From the NCBI RefSeq assembly GCF_031020795.1, contig NZ_JAVHJP010000009.1, positions 123,645-187,644 on the forward strand: a DNA stretch of 64,000 nt. The letters are read 5' to 3'. Position numbers and translations under genes: made by a program. The notes under the pieces were generated by a model. It had not been told where the DNA came from. It worked only from the letters and a program-made list of their open reading frames with translations, and did no database searches. Shown here piece by piece: positions 45,558-55,125 of this stretch. Source of the stretch: Hydrogenophaga pseudoflava. GTDB lineage: Bacteria > Pseudomonadota > Gammaproteobacteria > Burkholderiales > Burkholderiaceae_C. Numbering within the stretch: the first letter of the stretch is position 1; every line of letters begins with the position of its first letter.

Positions 45558-47177
45558 TCAGACTTGCGCGAACTGGTGGGCGCTGGCGGTGGGCCAATAG
45601 GTCGTGAACACGGGGTGCAGACCCTGGATGTCCCTCAGCAGTGCGCCGGGCACCACGGTGGGCAGCAGATTGGACAGCAGCCGCACCTCGTTTTCGTTGA
45701 CCCTGCGCACGATGTGCTGGGCGCTGATCTCGCCAGGGTGTTGCAGTCCGGCGGCCTGCACCAGTTCCAGCAGAGCCTTGAGTGTGTTCTGGTGGAAGTT
45801 GTGGACCCGGGTCGCCTTGTCGGGCACCACCAGCGCCTGTTGTCTCAGCGGGTCTTGCGTGCTGACACCGGTCGGACACTGGCCGGTGTGGCAACTCTGG
45901 GCCTGGATGCAGCCCAGTGCGAACATGAAGCCCCGAGCGCTGTTGCACCAGTCCGCACCGACCGCCATGGCGCGTGCGATGTCGAAGGCGCTGACAATCT
46001 TTCCCGAGGCACCGATCCGGATGCGGTCGCGCAGGTTCACACCCACCAGGGTGTTGTGCACCAGCCGCAGGCCCTCCTGCAGTGGGGCGCCCACGTGGTC
46101 TGCGAACTCCAGGGGGGCGGCGCCGGTGCCTCCCTCGGCACCGTCGACCACGATGAAGTCGGGCGTCAGGCCGGTTTCCTGCATCGCCTTGACGATGGCG
46201 AACCACTCCCAGGGGTGGCCGATGCAGAGCTTGAAGCCGGTGGGTTTGCCACCTGAGAGCTCGCGCAGGTGGGCAATGAAGCGCAGCAGCTCGATGGGCG
46301 TGGTGAAGGCGCTGTGGGCCGCCGGGGAGACGCAGTCCTGGCCCACAGGTACACCGCGGGCGGCCGCGATCTCGGGCGTCACCTTGGGGCCGGGCAACAC
46401 GCCGCCCTGGCCCGGCTTGGCGCCCTGGCTGAGCTTGAGCTCGATCATCTTCACTTGCGGGTCGAGCGCGTTGGCCTTGAACCTGTCTTCGTTGAAGCGG
46501 CCGTGTTCGTCGCGGCAGCCGAAGTAGCCCGAACCGATTTCCCAGATCAGGTCGCCACCGTGCAGCCGGTGCCAGCTGCTGATCGAGCCCTCGCCCGTGT
46601 CGTGCGCGAAGCGCCCCCGTTTCGCACCGCTGTTGAGTGCCTGAATGGCGTTGGCCGAGAGCGCGCCAAAGCTCATGGCCGAGATGTTGAACACGCTGGC
46701 CTCGTAGGGCTGGGCGCAGGCCGGGCCACCGATGGTGATGCGGAAGTCGTGCGAAGCAAGCTGGGTCGGCGCCAGCGAGTGGTTGAGCCATTCATGGCCG
46801 TTGTCCTTGACGTCCAGCTGGGTGCCGAACGGGCGCTTGTCGGTTTCACCTTTGGCGCGCGCGTAGGCCAGGCTGCGCTGGCTGCGCGAGAACGGTGAAG
46901 CTTCCGTGTCGCTCTCGAGGAAATACTGACGCATCTCCGGCCGGATCTTCTCGAGCATGAAGCGCAGGTGGCCGATGACAGGGTAGTTGCGCAGGATGGC
47001 GCTTCTGGTCTGGCGCAGATCGCGGTAGCCCAGGAACGAGAGACCGGTGAACACCAGGAACCAGAAGCCGCCGATGCCGAAACCGACCAGGGTGAACAGG
47101 CTCAGCAAGGCGAACACCACGCACAGGGCGAGCGCGGTGTACCGCACAGGGTAGAGGGCGTTGAGGCGGTCGAGCAT
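45558..47177 (-). CDS. GltB-like FMN-binding glutamate synthase-family protein
   Basis: A 539-residue membrane-attached protein. Two N-terminal helices (about 14-50) precede a domain like the FMN-binding synthase domain of glutamate synthase: SAMSFGALSANAIQALNSGAKRG, GVLPGPKVTPEIAAARG, VDGAEGGTGAAP. The Cys cluster CIQAQSCHTGQCPTG resembles the 3Fe-4S site of GltB. No amidotransferase domain is present, so it may be an oxidoreductase of unknown role rather than a glutamate synthase. Confidence 0.85.
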   Translation of the reverse strand: MLDRLNALYPVRYTALALCVVFALLSLFTLVGFGIGGFWFLVFTGLSFLGYRDLRQTRSAILRNYPVIGHLRFMLEKIRPEMRQYFLESDTEASPFSRSQRSLAYARAKGETDKRPFGTQLDVKDNGHEWLNHSLAPTQLASHDFRITIGGPACAQPYEASVFNISAMSFGALSANAIQALNSGAKRGRFAHDTGEGSISSWHRLHGGDLIWEIGSGYFGCRDEHGRFNEDRFKANALDPQVKMIELKLSQGAKPGQGGVLPGPKVTPEIAAARGVPVGQDCVSPAAHSAFTTPIELLRFIAHLRELSGGKPTGFKLCIGHPWEWFAIVKAMQETGLTPDFIVVDGAEGGTGAAPLEFADHVGAPLQEGLRLVHNTLVGVNLRDRIRIGASGKIVSAFDIARAMAVGADWCNSARGFMFALGCIQAQSCHTGQCPTGVSTQDPLRQQALVVPDKATRVHNFHQNTLKALLELVQAAGLQHPGEISAQHIVRRVNENEVRLLSNLLPTVVPGALLRDIQGLHPVFTTYWPTASAHQFAQV

Positions 47178-47238
47178 GTCGGTGGTCCTGGGGGCACAGC
47201 TACACTGGCCCGCATCTTAAGACCCGCACAGCTTTCCC

Positions 47239-48018
47239 ATGACCACCGAAACCCTGCCCCCGATGGACAACGCCGAATTTGATGCTCTGGAGGCGGTCCT
47301 GGATGATCTCCGGTCCCGCGACGAAGAGGTGCCGCAGTGGGAGTTCTGTGAGGGCGCGATCGCGGCCTTGCTGTGCACGCGCCGTCTGGTGACCGCCGAA
47401 GAAGCCCTGCCGGTGGTGGTGGGTGTCGGGGATGACGACGGCGACCCATCGTTCAAGGACGCGGAACAGGCGGCCCTGTTCAGGGACCTGTGGACGCGGC
47501 GCTGGAACGAGGTGGCGGCATCGCTCGCGGCCAAGGTGGAGTCGCTGGACGACGAGCTCGCCTACCACCCCGAGGTGATGGACGTGCGCGGCGCGGTGGC
47601 GATGCTGCCCGAGGCGGAGCGCGCCGAGATCGAGGGCCAGCCGCTGCCGGCCTTCGGCCAGGTCTGGGCGCTGGGCTTCATGTTCGTGGTCGAGAACTGG
47701 GAAGAGGAATGGACGCCGCCGCGTGACGCCGACACCGCCGGCTGGATCGACGAGGCGCTGGACGCAATCGTGGCGCTGACCGAAGACGACACTGGCCAGC
47801 CCGCGTTCAACATGCACGCCGAAGAAGGGCCGCCGAGCGTGAGCGAGGCGCGCGCCAACGCCTTCGGGTCGGCGATCTGGGCGGTCTACGACCTGCACCA
47901 GATCTGGCAGAGCCTGGGGCCGCGGGTCGAGCCCGTGCGCAAGTCCGCCGAGCCGGGCCGCAACGACCCCTGCCCGTGCGGCAGCGGCAAGAAGTTCAAG
48001 AAGTGCCACGGCGCCTGA
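47239..48018 (+). CDS. UPF0149 protein with SEC-C motif
   Basis: A 259-residue acidic cytosolic protein of the UPF0149 (YgfB/YecA) family, with [20 protein letters not shown] and [19 protein letters not shown] zinc motif, [16 protein letters not shown], closes the protein (about 242-257), as in SecA. Its function is unknown. It is divergent from the GltB-like gene across 61 bases. Confidence 0.86.
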   Translation: MTTETLPPMDNAEFDALEAVLDDLRSRDEEVPQWEFCEGAIAALLCTRRLVTAEEALPVVVGVGDDDGDPSFKDAEQAALFRDLWTRRWNEVAASLAAKVESLDDELAYHPEVMDVRGAVAMLPEAERAEIEGQPLPAFGQVWALGFMFVVENWEEEWTPPRDADTAGWIDEALDAIVALTEDDTGQPAFNMHAEEGPPSVSEARANAFGSAIWAVYDLHQIWQSLGPRVEPVRKSAEPGRNDPCPCGSGKKFKKCHGA

Positions 48019-48040
48019 GCCGGCCTGCGCCAGCGCCGCC

Positions 48041-48517
48041 TCAGCTTTTCTGCATGCGCCGCAGCAGCTCCAGCACCCGCGCGCGGCTGCGTTCGAACTC
48101 GGTGTTCAGCAGGGTGCTGGCCAGGTCCATCCGTCGGTTGCGCGCATGAGCCAGGGCCTGCTGGGCCAGGTCGTGAAATCGCAGGTGCTCCTGCTGGAGG
48201 TCAAGGAAGTCGGGGTGTTGCCCTGCGGTGCGCCGGCCGGTGGTCGCCAGCCAGTGGCCCAGCGCGCTGCTCCGTGAGTCCGGCAAAGGCTCCAGGTGTT
48301 CCGCCGCGGCGCCGTCCGTGGAAAGGTGCTCGTTGAACAGAACGCACCATTCCAGGTGGTGAATGATGGCGGTCTGCAGTTCGAGCCGGTCGAGTCGGGG
48401 GCGCGCCGGGATCTGCGGCCCGGGGGCCGGCGGGGAGGACGTCGCGGGCGGATGGCCGCGGGGGGGTGTGCGGGAGCGCGACCAGGGGAGGCGGTCCAGC
48501 AGACGTTGCAGGTTCAT
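48041..48517 (-). CDS. stand-alone CZB-domain protein lacking the expected Cys
   Basis: A 158-residue protein with an Arg/Pro-rich N-terminus (about 1-45) and a chemoreceptor zinc-binding (CZB) domain (about 45-155). His54-x-x-Trp57 and His111-x-x-x-His115 fit the CZB pattern, but the expected Cys two before LG is Ser (S84 in SALGHW). CZB domains are usually fused to chemoreceptors or diguanylate cyclases; here none is attached. It follows the AlkD-like gene on the same strand by 163 bases. Confidence 0.72.
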   Translation of the reverse strand: MNLQRLLDRLPWSRSRTPPRGHPPATSSPPAPGPQIPARPRLDRLELQTAIIHHLEWCVLFNEHLSTDGAAAEHLEPLPDSRSSALGHWLATTGRRTAGQHPDFLDLQQEHLRFHDLAQQALAHARNRRMDLASTLLNTEFERSRARVLELLRRMQKS

Positions 48518-48680
48518 GTGGGGACGGTTCGTATCCAGCCGGGGCTCCCTGCGGGGGAAGCGGGCTTCGCAGCATAGAAGCGAACGGCCGCTGCGCTGGA
48601 CCGCTGCGGTGGGGCTCAGACCGGTTTTGACGAAGTTCGCACCGGGGCTGTGCGGGCTTGCGTCGGTCGGGTGAAAAATG

Positions 48681-49862
48681 TCACGGGCCGTTCGGCCGGT
48701 GTGGCGGCGCATGCAGCTCGAACACCGCCTCGGCGCACACCACGCCGTTGATCTGCAGCTCGATCCGGTGCCGGCCCGGGTACAGGGTCCGGGTGGTCAC
48801 CGGGCGCAGGCTGTGGCGCTTGCCCAGCGTGCAGCGTTCACCCGGTTCCAGCACCCGCTTCCAGCCCTTGAACACCTTGGGGCTGGTGCCGCCGTTGGCG
48901 CGCACGTGGTGCACTAGGTAGTCGATCACCAGGGTCTGCGGGGCGGGCGCCGTGCTGTGCAGGTCCACCTCCAGGCCGATGTCGCCGCCAATGCTGGCGA
49001 ACGGGGCCGAGAGCCGCAACCGGGCCCTGCCCTCCAGGCCGCGGCCCAGGCCCCAGGCCGCCAGGGTGGGTGCATGGCCTTGCTTGACCAGGCTGCGGCT
49101 GGCGTGGCGCAGCAGCGCCTCGCGGTGCGCGCTGGCGCCCGGCCGGTGGGTCTGCACCCAGCCGGCGACCAGGTCCGGGTGGTCCTTGGCGATGTCGTTG
49201 AGGTGGTTGGCGACGCTGCGGCGGACGTAGGCACTTGCGTCGTCCTGCAGCGCGCGCAGCAGGGGCAACGAGGGCGACGGGTCGGCCACCAGCGCCTGCA
49301 GCCGCAGGCCCCAGGGCAGGCGGGGCCGCGAGCCTTCGCTGACCAGCCGCCGCACATGGGCGCTGGGATCATGAACCCACTGAGCCAGGGTGGCGAACAC
49401 CGCGTTGGGGTGGCGCTGGATGAAGGGGCGGATGGCGAACTCGGCCGAGAAGCGCTGGGTCAGCGCGTGCAGGCAGGCCAGGGCGCGCGGCAGATCGTCC
49501 ATGCCGCGGCGCGCCACGAACTCCGCCAGCGACCACACCACCCAGCCGCGCAGCCCGGCTTCGTCGGCACCGCCGTGTTCGTTGTTGGCCAGGCCGACCG
49601 GCTCTCCGTCCGCGTCGAGCGCAGTGGGCGGCGCCAGGCTGGCCTCGATCAGGTCGGCAGCGTGCGCAAAACGGTCCGGCAGCGTGGCCTCCAGGGCGTC
49701 GGCCAGCTGCATCGCGCGCGCCTTGAATTCGAGCGCGTCGAGTCCGCTGGCCGCCTGGCGTTCGAACGCGGCGCGGTTGAAGCGCGGCCACACGCGCTGC
49801 AGGTGGCGGCCCGCAGTGTTGACGGTGCGGGTGCTGATCAGGTTCTTGAACGGCTCTGCCAT
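48681..49862 (-). CDS. DNA alkylation repair protein, AlkD-like
   Basis: HEAT-repeat protein, 393 residues, similar to the AlkC/AlkD DNA glycosylase superfamily that removes alkylated purines: MAEPFKNLISTRTVNTAGRHL at the N-terminus, then helical repeats such as PSAHVRRLVSEGSRPRLPWG and DDASAYVRRSVANHLNDIAKDHPDLV. The beta-rich C-terminal domain (about 290-393) is seen in AlkC-type proteins. The start at 49862 lies nine bases after the pncC stop, so they are co-transcribed. Confidence 0.85.
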   Translation of the reverse strand: MAEPFKNLISTRTVNTAGRHLQRVWPRFNRAAFERQAASGLDALEFKARAMQLADALEATLPDRFAHAADLIEASLAPPTALDADGEPVGLANNEHGGADEAGLRGWVVWSLAEFVARRGMDDLPRALACLHALTQRFSAEFAIRPFIQRHPNAVFATLAQWVHDPSAHVRRLVSEGSRPRLPWGLRLQALVADPSPSLPLLRALQDDASAYVRRSVANHLNDIAKDHPDLVAGWVQTHRPGASAHREALLRHASRSLVKQGHAPTLAAWGLGRGLEGRARLRLSAPFASIGGDIGLEVDLHSTAPAPQTLVIDYLVHHVRANGGTSPKVFKGWKRVLEPGERCTLGKRHSLRPVTTRTLYPGRHRIELQINGVVCAEAVFELHAPPHRPNGP

Positions 49863-49870
49863 GCGCCGGC

Positions 49871-50359
49871 TCAGGGGTGTTGCGACAAGCGCCGCAGCAG
49901 CCCGTCCAGCGCGTGGGCCACGGTGGCCTGCCGCACGGCGGTGCGGTCGCCGCCGAAGCGGCGGTGCTCGGTGAACACGCCTTCGGGCGTGGCCCAGCCG
50001 AACCAGACCGTGCCCACCGGCTTGTCGGCGCTGCCGCCCGTGGGGCCGGCGATGCCGGTCACCGCCACCGACCAGTGCGCGTGCGCGTTCGCCACCGCAC
50101 CCGCGGCCATGGCGCGGGCCACCGCCTCGCTGACCGCTCCGTGCGCCTCGATCAGCGAAGCCGGCACCCCCAGCAGCTCGCACTTGGCGGCGTTGGAGTA
50201 GGTCACGAAGCCGCGCTCGAACCAGTCGCTGGAACCGCTGATCTCGGTGCAGGCTCCGGCGATCAGGCCGCCGGTGCAGCTCTCGGCGGTGGCCATCATC
50301 TGGTCGCGCGCGCGCAGCGCCTTGGCCAGCTGTTCCACAAGAACAGGAATCAGGTGCAT
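49871..50359 (-). CDS. pncC: NMN amidohydrolase, CinA C-terminal type
   Basis: Single-domain nicotinamide-nucleotide amidase of the pyridine nucleotide salvage pathway, 162 residues (E. coli PncC 165). ATAESCTGGLIAG carries the catalytic Ser and GIAGPTGGSADKPVGTVWFG is family-specific. The start at 50359 is the first ATG after the pgpA stop at 50364, four bases away. There is no N-terminal CinA domain, so this is not competence CinA. Confidence 0.92.
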   Translation of the reverse strand: MHLIPVLVEQLAKALRARDQMMATAESCTGGLIAGACTEISGSSDWFERGFVTYSNAAKCELLGVPASLIEAHGAVSEAVARAMAAGAVANAHAHWSVAVTGIAGPTGGSADKPVGTVWFGWATPEGVFTEHRRFGGDRTAVRQATVAHALDGLLRRLSQHP

Positions 50360-50363
50360 GGTG

Positions 50364-50894
50364 TCAGTACTTCCAGAGGGCAATGACGAGCAGCGTGCAC
50401 AGGGCGGCCGCGAAGTCGTCGAGCAGGATGCCGAAGCCGCCGCGCGGGCCGAAGCCCTTGAAGGTCCGGTCGGCCCAGGCCATCGGTCCCACCTTGACCG
50501 CGTCGAATAGCCGGAACAGCGCAAAGGCGGCGAGCTGGCCCCAGAAGCCCGTGGGCATCACCAGCCAAAGCACCAGCCAGAAGGCCACCACCTCGTCCCA
50601 GACGATGTGGCCCGAATCGGCGATGCGCATGTGCCGGGCGGTGACGGTGCAGGCCCACCAGCCGGCCAGCGTCGCGATCCCGATCAGCGCCGCCCAGCCC
50701 AGATCGGTCATGAATGGCTGCAGCAGCACGAACGCCGCCCAGGCCCAGAGTGTCCCGACGGTGCCGGGTGCGGCGCGCGACAGGCCCGAGCCGGCGCCCA
50801 GGGCGATGAAGTGCGCCGGATGGGCGAGCAGGAATTTCAGGTCGGGCCGGTGCACGACCGGAGGAGGAACGTCGGCGGCCAGGGTCTCGGTCAT
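50364..50894 (-). CDS. pgpA: phosphatidylglycerophosphatase A
   Basis: Inner-membrane lipid phosphatase, 176 residues, converting phosphatidylglycerophosphate to phosphatidylglycerol. HFIALGAGSGLSRAAPGTVGTLWAW, the central IVWDEVVAFW and LFDAVKVGPMAWADRTFKGFGP are family signatures. It sits between thiL and pncC, the standard thiL-pgpA order. Confidence 0.94.
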   Translation of the reverse strand: MTETLAADVPPPVVHRPDLKFLLAHPAHFIALGAGSGLSRAAPGTVGTLWAWAAFVLLQPFMTDLGWAALIGIATLAGWWACTVTARHMRIADSGHIVWDEVVAFWLVLWLVMPTGFWGQLAAFALFRLFDAVKVGPMAWADRTFKGFGPRGGFGILLDDFAAALCTLLVIALWKY

Positions 50895-50928
50895 GGCGGG
50901 ATTATGGGTCCCGCGCAGCGGCCGCCTT

Positions 50929-51891
50929 TCAGGCGAAATGGTCGTAGCTGCGGGCGTTCACCGGCCGCGCCCGGCCGTCCGGCCCGAGCAGGCGCAGGCC
51001 CTCGGCGGCGGTGATCCGGCCGATGCGCTGCACCGGGGTGGCGCTGGCGGTGCCCGCGCGCAGCACGGCGTCGTGCGCGGCGGGCGGGGCGGTGAACAGC
51101 AGCTCGTAGTCGTCGCCGCCGTGGAGCAGGCATTCGAGTCGGGCCGTCTCCGGCAACGGCTGCAGGTCCGGTGCCACCGGCAGCGCGACCAGATCGATCT
51201 CCGCACCGACGCCGCTGGCCGACAGGATGTGGCCGAGGTCGCCCGCCAGTCCGTCGCTGAGGTCGATGGCGGCGTGCGCCACACCGGCCAGCTTACGGCC
51301 CAGGGCCAGCCGCGGCGTCGGCCGCTCCAGCCGCTGGCGGCACAGCGCGTGGTCCTCTGTCGAGGCCAGCGCCCAGCCGGTGCCACGCAGCCGCTCCAGC
51401 GCCAGCCGGGCTTCTCCGGTGCGACCGCTCAGCCAGAGGTCGTCGCCGGTCCGTGCGGCGTCGCGCCGCAGCGCCTGCCCGGGCGCCACCTCACCGAACA
51501 CCGTGATGCAGAGGTTCAGCGGCCCGCGCGTGGTGTCGCCGCCCACCAGTGGGCAGCCGTGTGCATCGGCCAGCGCCAGCAGGCCGCCTGAAAAGTCCGC
51601 CAGCCAGGCGTCGTCGGCCCGGGGCAGGGCCAGTGCGAGCGTGAAGCCCAGCGGCCGGGCGCCCATGGCGGCGAGATCGCTGAGATTGACCGCCAGGGCC
51701 TTGTGGCCCAGCGCCGCGGGGTCGACTTCAGGGAAGAAGTGGCGGCCCTCGACCAGCATGTCGCTGGAAATGGCGAGCTGGTGGCCGGGGCTCGGTCTGA
51801 GCAGGGCGCAGTCGTCGCCGATGCCCAGCACCACCGCAGGGCCGGGTTTGGCGCGCATGAAGTGCCGCCGGATCAGTTCGAATTCGCCCAT
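50929..51891 (-). CDS. thiL: thiamine-monophosphate kinase
   Basis: ThiL converts thiamine phosphate to thiamine diphosphate, 320 residues. GEFELIRRHF at the N-terminus, GIGDDCALL, SSDMLVEGRHF and AVNLSDLAAMGA are ATP- and Mg-binding segments of the family. Start 51891 (MGEFELI) matches ThiL N-termini; the frame is open 12 codons upstream. It follows the Gcr-family gene by four bases. Confidence 0.95.
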   Translation of the reverse strand: MGEFELIRRHFMRAKPGPAVVLGIGDDCALLRPSPGHQLAISSDMLVEGRHFFPEVDPAALGHKALAVNLSDLAAMGARPLGFTLALALPRADDAWLADFSGGLLALADAHGCPLVGGDTTRGPLNLCITVFGEVAPGQALRRDAARTGDDLWLSGRTGEARLALERLRGTGWALASTEDHALCRQRLERPTPRLALGRKLAGVAHAAIDLSDGLAGDLGHILSASGVGAEIDLVALPVAPDLQPLPETARLECLLHGGDDYELLFTAPPAAHDAVLRAGTASATPVQRIGRITAAEGLRLLGPDGRARPVNARSYDHFA

Positions 51892-51895
51892 GCTG

Positions 51896-53956
51896 TCAGC
51901 CGCGGGTGGCCCCGGCCTCGGGGACATCGGCGCTCAGGCCATCGTCGCTGGCGTCCGGCGGCGGCTCGGCACCGGGGCGCGGCGGCAGCAGGAAACTCAG
52001 CGGCGCGTGGCGCAGGCGGTGGCGGATCGCCGCGGCGATGCGGCTGCGGTGGGCGTCGTTGATGGCCTGCGCCTTCAGCGCCAGCCGGAAGGCCAGATAG
52101 AAGCTCACCGCCAGGTTCAGCGGGCCCACCACGGCCACGCCGGCCACGGCCGACCAGAATGCCGGCTCGCGCAGCACTTCCCAGCCCAGCGACATCGCGG
52201 CCGCGGCCACCTGGCCGGCGGACAGCGTGACGTGGCGCACCTGCAGGCCGAGGCCGAAGAACTCGGCGAACGCCGGCACGATGCCCAGCATCAGACCCAG
52301 CGAGATGTTGGCCGCCAGGCCGGAGACGTTGTTGCGCAGGAAGCCGGCCCAGCGGTCGGCGCGCGCCCGGCCCAGCCAGTGTGTGGTGCGCGGGTTGTGC
52401 CGGATCGCCGAGTCGAGGCGGTGAAACACGAACCAGTTTTCGACCCAGCCGGCGATGATGCTGGAGGAGAACAGCAGCACGCCGGTGAAGGCTGCGAACA
52501 GCGCGGTCGGCCCCAGCACCTGCATGTCGTGCAGCACGTGCCGCGCCTTCTCGGCGTCGATCATGGGCGCGCCGGTGAAGGCGCTCAGCAAGGTGCTGAT
52601 CAGCATGACCACCGGGATCACCAGGCCGACGTTGCCCAGGATGGCCGCGATCTGCGAACGCAGCAGGTTGGCCACCTCGTCGACAAAGCGCCGCACGGCG
52701 CCTGGCTGGCGGATGTCGCGCAGCTTGGCCACCATGGCGGGTGCCGTCACCGCGGGCTGTTTGGTGGCCACGGTCCAGTGCAGCAGCTGCACCAGCACGA
52801 AGAAGAAGGCGTAGTTCAGGCCGGCGGCGAAGCCGTTCCAGAACAGGGACAGGCCCAGGCCATACAGCGCGAACTTGACCCAGGTGGTGACGCCGATCAG
52901 CGCACCGCCGCCGGCCGCCTTTCGCAGCATCTGCCGGTACTCGGCCGCGTCGCGGGTGATGTAGTGCTCGCCGCTCTCGGCACTGCGCTCGGCCACTTTG
53001 GCGGCCGTCAGGTGCGAGCTGCTGGCGACCAGCGCGCGCAGGCTGCGGTTGTCGTGGCCCACCTGGGCCAGGTCGGCGAGCAGGGCCACCGTGGCGCGCT
53101 CGGGCTGGTCCGACTGCAGGCAGTCCAGCAGCGACTTGGCGCGCATCACCCGCTCGCGCAGCTGGCGCAGGCGGAACACGATGCCGACCGAGACGCCGTG
53201 GGCATCCAGGTGGGCGTAGACCGAGTAGGCCGCGTGGCGGCAGGCGTCCAGCTGCGCCCTCAGGTGGGTCGCCGCGCTCTGCACTTCGGCACTGTGCACG
53301 CCATGGGCCAGCACCGCGTCACGCAGGTTTTCCATGTCGACAGGCAACTGGTGGAAGGTGCGCTCCGACTTGGCGTCCTCGGACATGCGCACGCGGATCT
53401 CGGAGGCGTAGCCGGTGGCGGTGATCTGGCCGACGCAGAACACCAGTGCATCCAGCAGCGACCGCTCCCACAGGCCGGGGCCGGCGGTCGTCGGTTCGTT
53501 CGGTCCGGGGCCGAACAACAACGTGTGCAGCCGGCGCAGCGTCTGGCTGTCCAGGGCGCGCAGCCAGTGCACGTCGTCGGCCGTCGGCAGCAGCAGGTCG
53601 AACAGCGCGCCGAGGTCGGTGGTTTCGGGCGTGCCGGGCAGCAGCTTCTTGCGCACGCGGTGGCCGAACTCGCTCAGGAAGGCGGTGCGTGGTGCGAAGC
53701 CGTGGTCGGCCAGCAGCGGCGCCAGGTCCACGGTGTCAGTGAAGCGGCGCCACCAGGCACGCCAGCGGCGCAGCCAGCCAGGGAGGGCCTGCGCGGTGTC
53801 CAACAGCAGCTGCACCCGGGCCACACTGGCTCGGGCATCGCCATCGGCGCCGCGAACCCACTGCAGCACCTCGATCAACCAGAGGTGCCGCTCGGCCAGC
53901 GGCGCCTCGGGGTCCAGCCGGTCGAGCAGTCGGACCAGGTCCACAGCGTTGGTCAT
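51896..53956 (-). CDS. Gcr-family membrane protein (annotated as site-specific recombinase)
   Basis: A 686-residue protein of the Gcr/SpecificRecomb family, named from a Neisseria gene linked to pilin recombination. I see no tyrosine or serine recombinase catalytic motif. The N-terminal half (about 1-360) is soluble and helical; the C-terminal half has about six hydrophobic segments (for example LGNVGLVIPVVMLISTLL and LFAAFTGVLLFSSSIIAGW). A membrane role is more likely than recombination. It is the first gene of the leftward thiL-pgpA-pncC run, 13 bases after apaG. Confidence 0.82.
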   Translation of the reverse strand: MTNAVDLVRLLDRLDPEAPLAERHLWLIEVLQWVRGADGDARASVARVQLLLDTAQALPGWLRRWRAWWRRFTDTVDLAPLLADHGFAPRTAFLSEFGHRVRKKLLPGTPETTDLGALFDLLLPTADDVHWLRALDSQTLRRLHTLLFGPGPNEPTTAGPGLWERSLLDALVFCVGQITATGYASEIRVRMSEDAKSERTFHQLPVDMENLRDAVLAHGVHSAEVQSAATHLRAQLDACRHAAYSVYAHLDAHGVSVGIVFRLRQLRERVMRAKSLLDCLQSDQPERATVALLADLAQVGHDNRSLRALVASSSHLTAAKVAERSAESGEHYITRDAAEYRQMLRKAAGGGALIGVTTWVKFALYGLGLSLFWNGFAAGLNYAFFFVLVQLLHWTVATKQPAVTAPAMVAKLRDIRQPGAVRRFVDEVANLLRSQIAAILGNVGLVIPVVMLISTLLSAFTGAPMIDAEKARHVLHDMQVLGPTALFAAFTGVLLFSSSIIAGWVENWFVFHRLDSAIRHNPRTTHWLGRARADRWAGFLRNNVSGLAANISLGLMLGIVPAFAEFFGLGLQVRHVTLSAGQVAAAAMSLGWEVLREPAFWSAVAGVAVVGPLNLAVSFYLAFRLALKAQAINDAHRSRIAAAIRHRLRHAPLSFLLPPRPGAEPPPDASDDGLSADVPEAGATRG

Positions 53957-53969
53957 GGACCGGCCCGCG

Positions 53970-54368
53970 TCAGTGCAGCACGCGCGGGGGCTGGTCGCTG
54001 CCGCCGCCGTCCGCCACCAGGGCGAACTCGGGCACCTCGGCCTCGAAGCGCTCGCCGTCCTCCGCCACACAGAAGTAGCTGCCGCGCATGCTGCCGGAGC
54101 GCGTGCCCAGACGGGTGCCGCTGGTGTACTGGAAGGACTCGCCCGGCCGCAGCAGCGGCTGGTTGCCGACCACGCCCAGACCTTTGACCTCCTCGGTGTG
54201 GCCGCGGGCGTCGTCGATGATCCAGTGGCGCGAAATCAGCTGTGCCGTCACGTCACCGGTGTTGGTGATGGTGATCGTGTAGGCAAAGGCGTAGATGTCT
54301 TCGTCCGGCGCGGACTGCTCGGCCAGGTACTGGGGCTCAACCTCGCAGGTGAACTGGTATTTCGGCAT
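53970..54368 (-). CDS. apaG: ApaG/CO2+-Mg2+ efflux-type protein
   Basis: A 132-residue beta-sandwich protein. [46 protein letters not shown] and MRGSYFCV are ApaG signatures. The start at 54368 matches family N-termini better than an ATG nine bases upstream (54377). Mutants in enterobacterial apaG affect cobalt resistance and magnesium efflux; biochemical role unknown. It is divergent from rpe over 79 bases. Confidence 0.93.
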   Translation of the reverse strand: MPKYQFTCEVEPQYLAEQSAPDEDIYAFAYTITITNTGDVTAQLISRHWIIDDARGHTEEVKGLGVVGNQPLLRPGESFQYTSGTRLGTRSGSMRGSYFCVAEDGERFEAEVPEFALVADGGGSDQPPRVLH

Positions 54369-54447
54369 GGCGGGCATGTTACCGCGACGCCGCAAAACCC
54401 GGCAGGCCCTGCGAAAATGCGGGAATTGCGCCCATCCTGACCCTTTC

Positions 54448-55125
54448 ATGACCACCTACCGCATCGCTCCGTCCATCCTGTCCGCCGATTTCGCCCGCCT
54501 GGGCGAGGAAGTGAAAAACGTCATCGCCGCCGGCGCCGACTGGATCCACTTCGACGTGATGGACAACCATTACGTGCCCAACCTGACCTTCGGCCCCATG
54601 GTCTGCCAGGCGCTCAAGCCGCATGCGAAAAAGCCCGACGGCACGCCGGTGCCGATCGACGTGCACCTGATGATCCAGCCGGTGGACGCGCTCGCCGGTG
54701 CCTTCATCGACGCCGGTGCCGACCTGGTGAGCTTCCACCCCGACGCGAGCGCCCACGTGCACCGCAGCGTGCAGGCCATCAAGGCCAAGGGCGCCCGGGC
54801 CGGCCTGACCTTCAACCCCGCGCAGCCCCTGGACGTGCTGGACTGGGTGATCGAGGACATCGACCTGATCCTGATCATGAGCGTCAACCCCGGCTTCGGC
54901 GGCCAGAGCTTCATCGATTCGGCGCTGCGCAAGATCGAACAGGCACGCAAGCGCATCGAAGCCAGCGGCAAGGACATCCGGCTGGAAGTGGATGGCGGCA
55001 TCAAAGCCGACAACATCCGCCGCGTGGCCGACGCGGGCGCCGACACCTTCGTGGCCGGCAGCGCCATCTTCGGCAAGCCGGACTACAAGAGCGTGATCGA
55101 TCAGATGCGCGCTGCGCTGGCCTGA
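54448..55125 (+). CDS. rpe: ribulose-phosphate 3-epimerase
   Basis: TIM-barrel epimerase of the pentose phosphate and Calvin cycles, 225 residues. [34 protein letters not shown] (catalytic Asp and metal His) and [13 protein letters not shown] are diagnostic. The stop overlaps the gph start by one base (TGATG). The start at 54448 ([11 protein letters not shown]) is standard for the family. Confidence 0.96.
   Translation: MTTYRIAPSILSADFARLGEEVKNVIAAGADWIHFDVMDNHYVPNLTFGPMVCQALKPHAKKPDGTPVPIDVHLMIQPVDALAGAFIDAGADLVSFHPDASAHVHRSVQAIKAKGARAGLTFNPAQPLDVLDWVIEDIDLILIMSVNPGFGGQSFIDSALRKIEQARKRIEASGKDIRLEVDGGIKADNIRRVADAGADTFVAGSAIFGKPDYKSVIDQMRAALA

Noticed and set aside
51896..53956. Gcr-family gene as a phage integrase or sign of a mobile island
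   Set aside because: No catalytic motif of tyrosine or serine recombinases, and the neighbourhood (thiL, pgpA, apaG) is core chromosome.
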